Source: Planctomycetaceae bacterium
GTDB taxonomy: Bacteria; Planctomycetota; Planctomycetia; Pirellulales; Pirellulaceae
Direction: 5' to 3'
Length of the DNA: 38,061 bases
Assembly: GCA_002726245.1 (NCBI GenBank)
Contig: PBSM01000274.1
Span: forward strand, 1-38,061
Shown here: positions 38,053-38,061 of the stretch, piece after piece
How positions within the stretch are numbered: the stretch's first letter is position 1
Layout of the letters: every line of letters begins with the position of its first letter
The notes under the pieces: model-generated
What the model saw: only the letters and a program-made list of their open reading frames with translations
Database searches by the model: none
What the model was told of the DNA's origin: nothing
Position numbers and translations under genes: made by a program

Positions 38053-38061
38053 CCGGCTGAA

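Overview
The window looks like a piece of a Planctomycetota chromosome, most like the Pirellulales lineage. The evidence is gene content: four Tat-exported DUF1501 proteins, two cytochrome-linked DUF1549/DUF1553 proteins, a pre-peptidase C (PPC) protein, a small membrane protein with the 'PWQFSL' opening, a transporter beginning with an 'NPYEPS' tail, and a Tad pilus locus with planctomycete-style pilins. No rRNA, tRNA, CRISPR array, prophage or intact insertion sequence was recognised. Species-level assignment is not possible from the sequence alone.

Layout. 1-3.8 kb: a minus-strand operon for the proton-translocating NAD(P) transhydrogenase (pntAA, pntAB, pntB). 4.2-6.7 kb: a C45/AAT-type Ntn-hydrolase followed by a conserved Rossmann-like protein. 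6.9-10.2 kb: two tail-to-tail DUF1501 genes. 10.4-12.7 kb: a beta-propeller lipoprotein whose frame is broken by one apparently missing base. 12.7-24.2 kb: two head-to-head export modules. The minus-strand one is a DUF1549/DUF1553 cytochrome plus DUF1501. The plus-strand one is a ceramidase-like hydrolase, a small membrane protein, a PPC protein, a second DUF1549/DUF1553 cytochrome and a DUF1501. 24.6-26.8 kb: a DapA-family aldolase and a galactonate-dehydratase-like enolase. 26.8-28.7 kb: a flavocytochrome with three heme motifs at its C-terminus. 28.8-32.7 kb: an alpha/beta hydrolase, frr, an ACS-type MFS transporter and a RimI-like acetyltransferase. 33.0-34.7 kb: a second lipoprotein gene, apparently broken in two places. 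34.7-35.5 kb: an SDR resembling L-fucose dehydrogenase. 35.6-37.8 kb: a compact pilus operon (two Flp-like pilins, prepilin peptidase, TadE-like protein) with a recognisable sigma70-type promoter.

How the genes fit together. The envelope-directed genes (Tat DUF1501 proteins, heme-binding DUF1549/1553 proteins, ceramidase-like hydrolase, PPC protein, lipoproteins, flavocytochrome) suggest periplasmic breakdown of complex polymers coupled to electron transfer. The aldolase, dehydratase, ACS transporter and SDR suggest use of sugar acids or deoxy sugars. These functional links are inferences from family knowledge and neighbourhood.

The most striking non-coding signal is a set of intergenic palindromes lying next to or between genes. 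At least nine are pairs of hairpins in inverted orientation in which one or both outer edges carry a GTAG tetranucleotide (GTAG-hairpin ... hairpin-CTAC). The stem sequences differ between families. This is the layout of REP/BIME elements mobilised by RAYT (TnpA-REP) transposases, yet no such transposase lies in the window. In three places the GTAG edge forms or directly abuts a TAG stop codon. A second class of nested palindromes, without GTAG, recurs at 8.5 and 24.2 kb.
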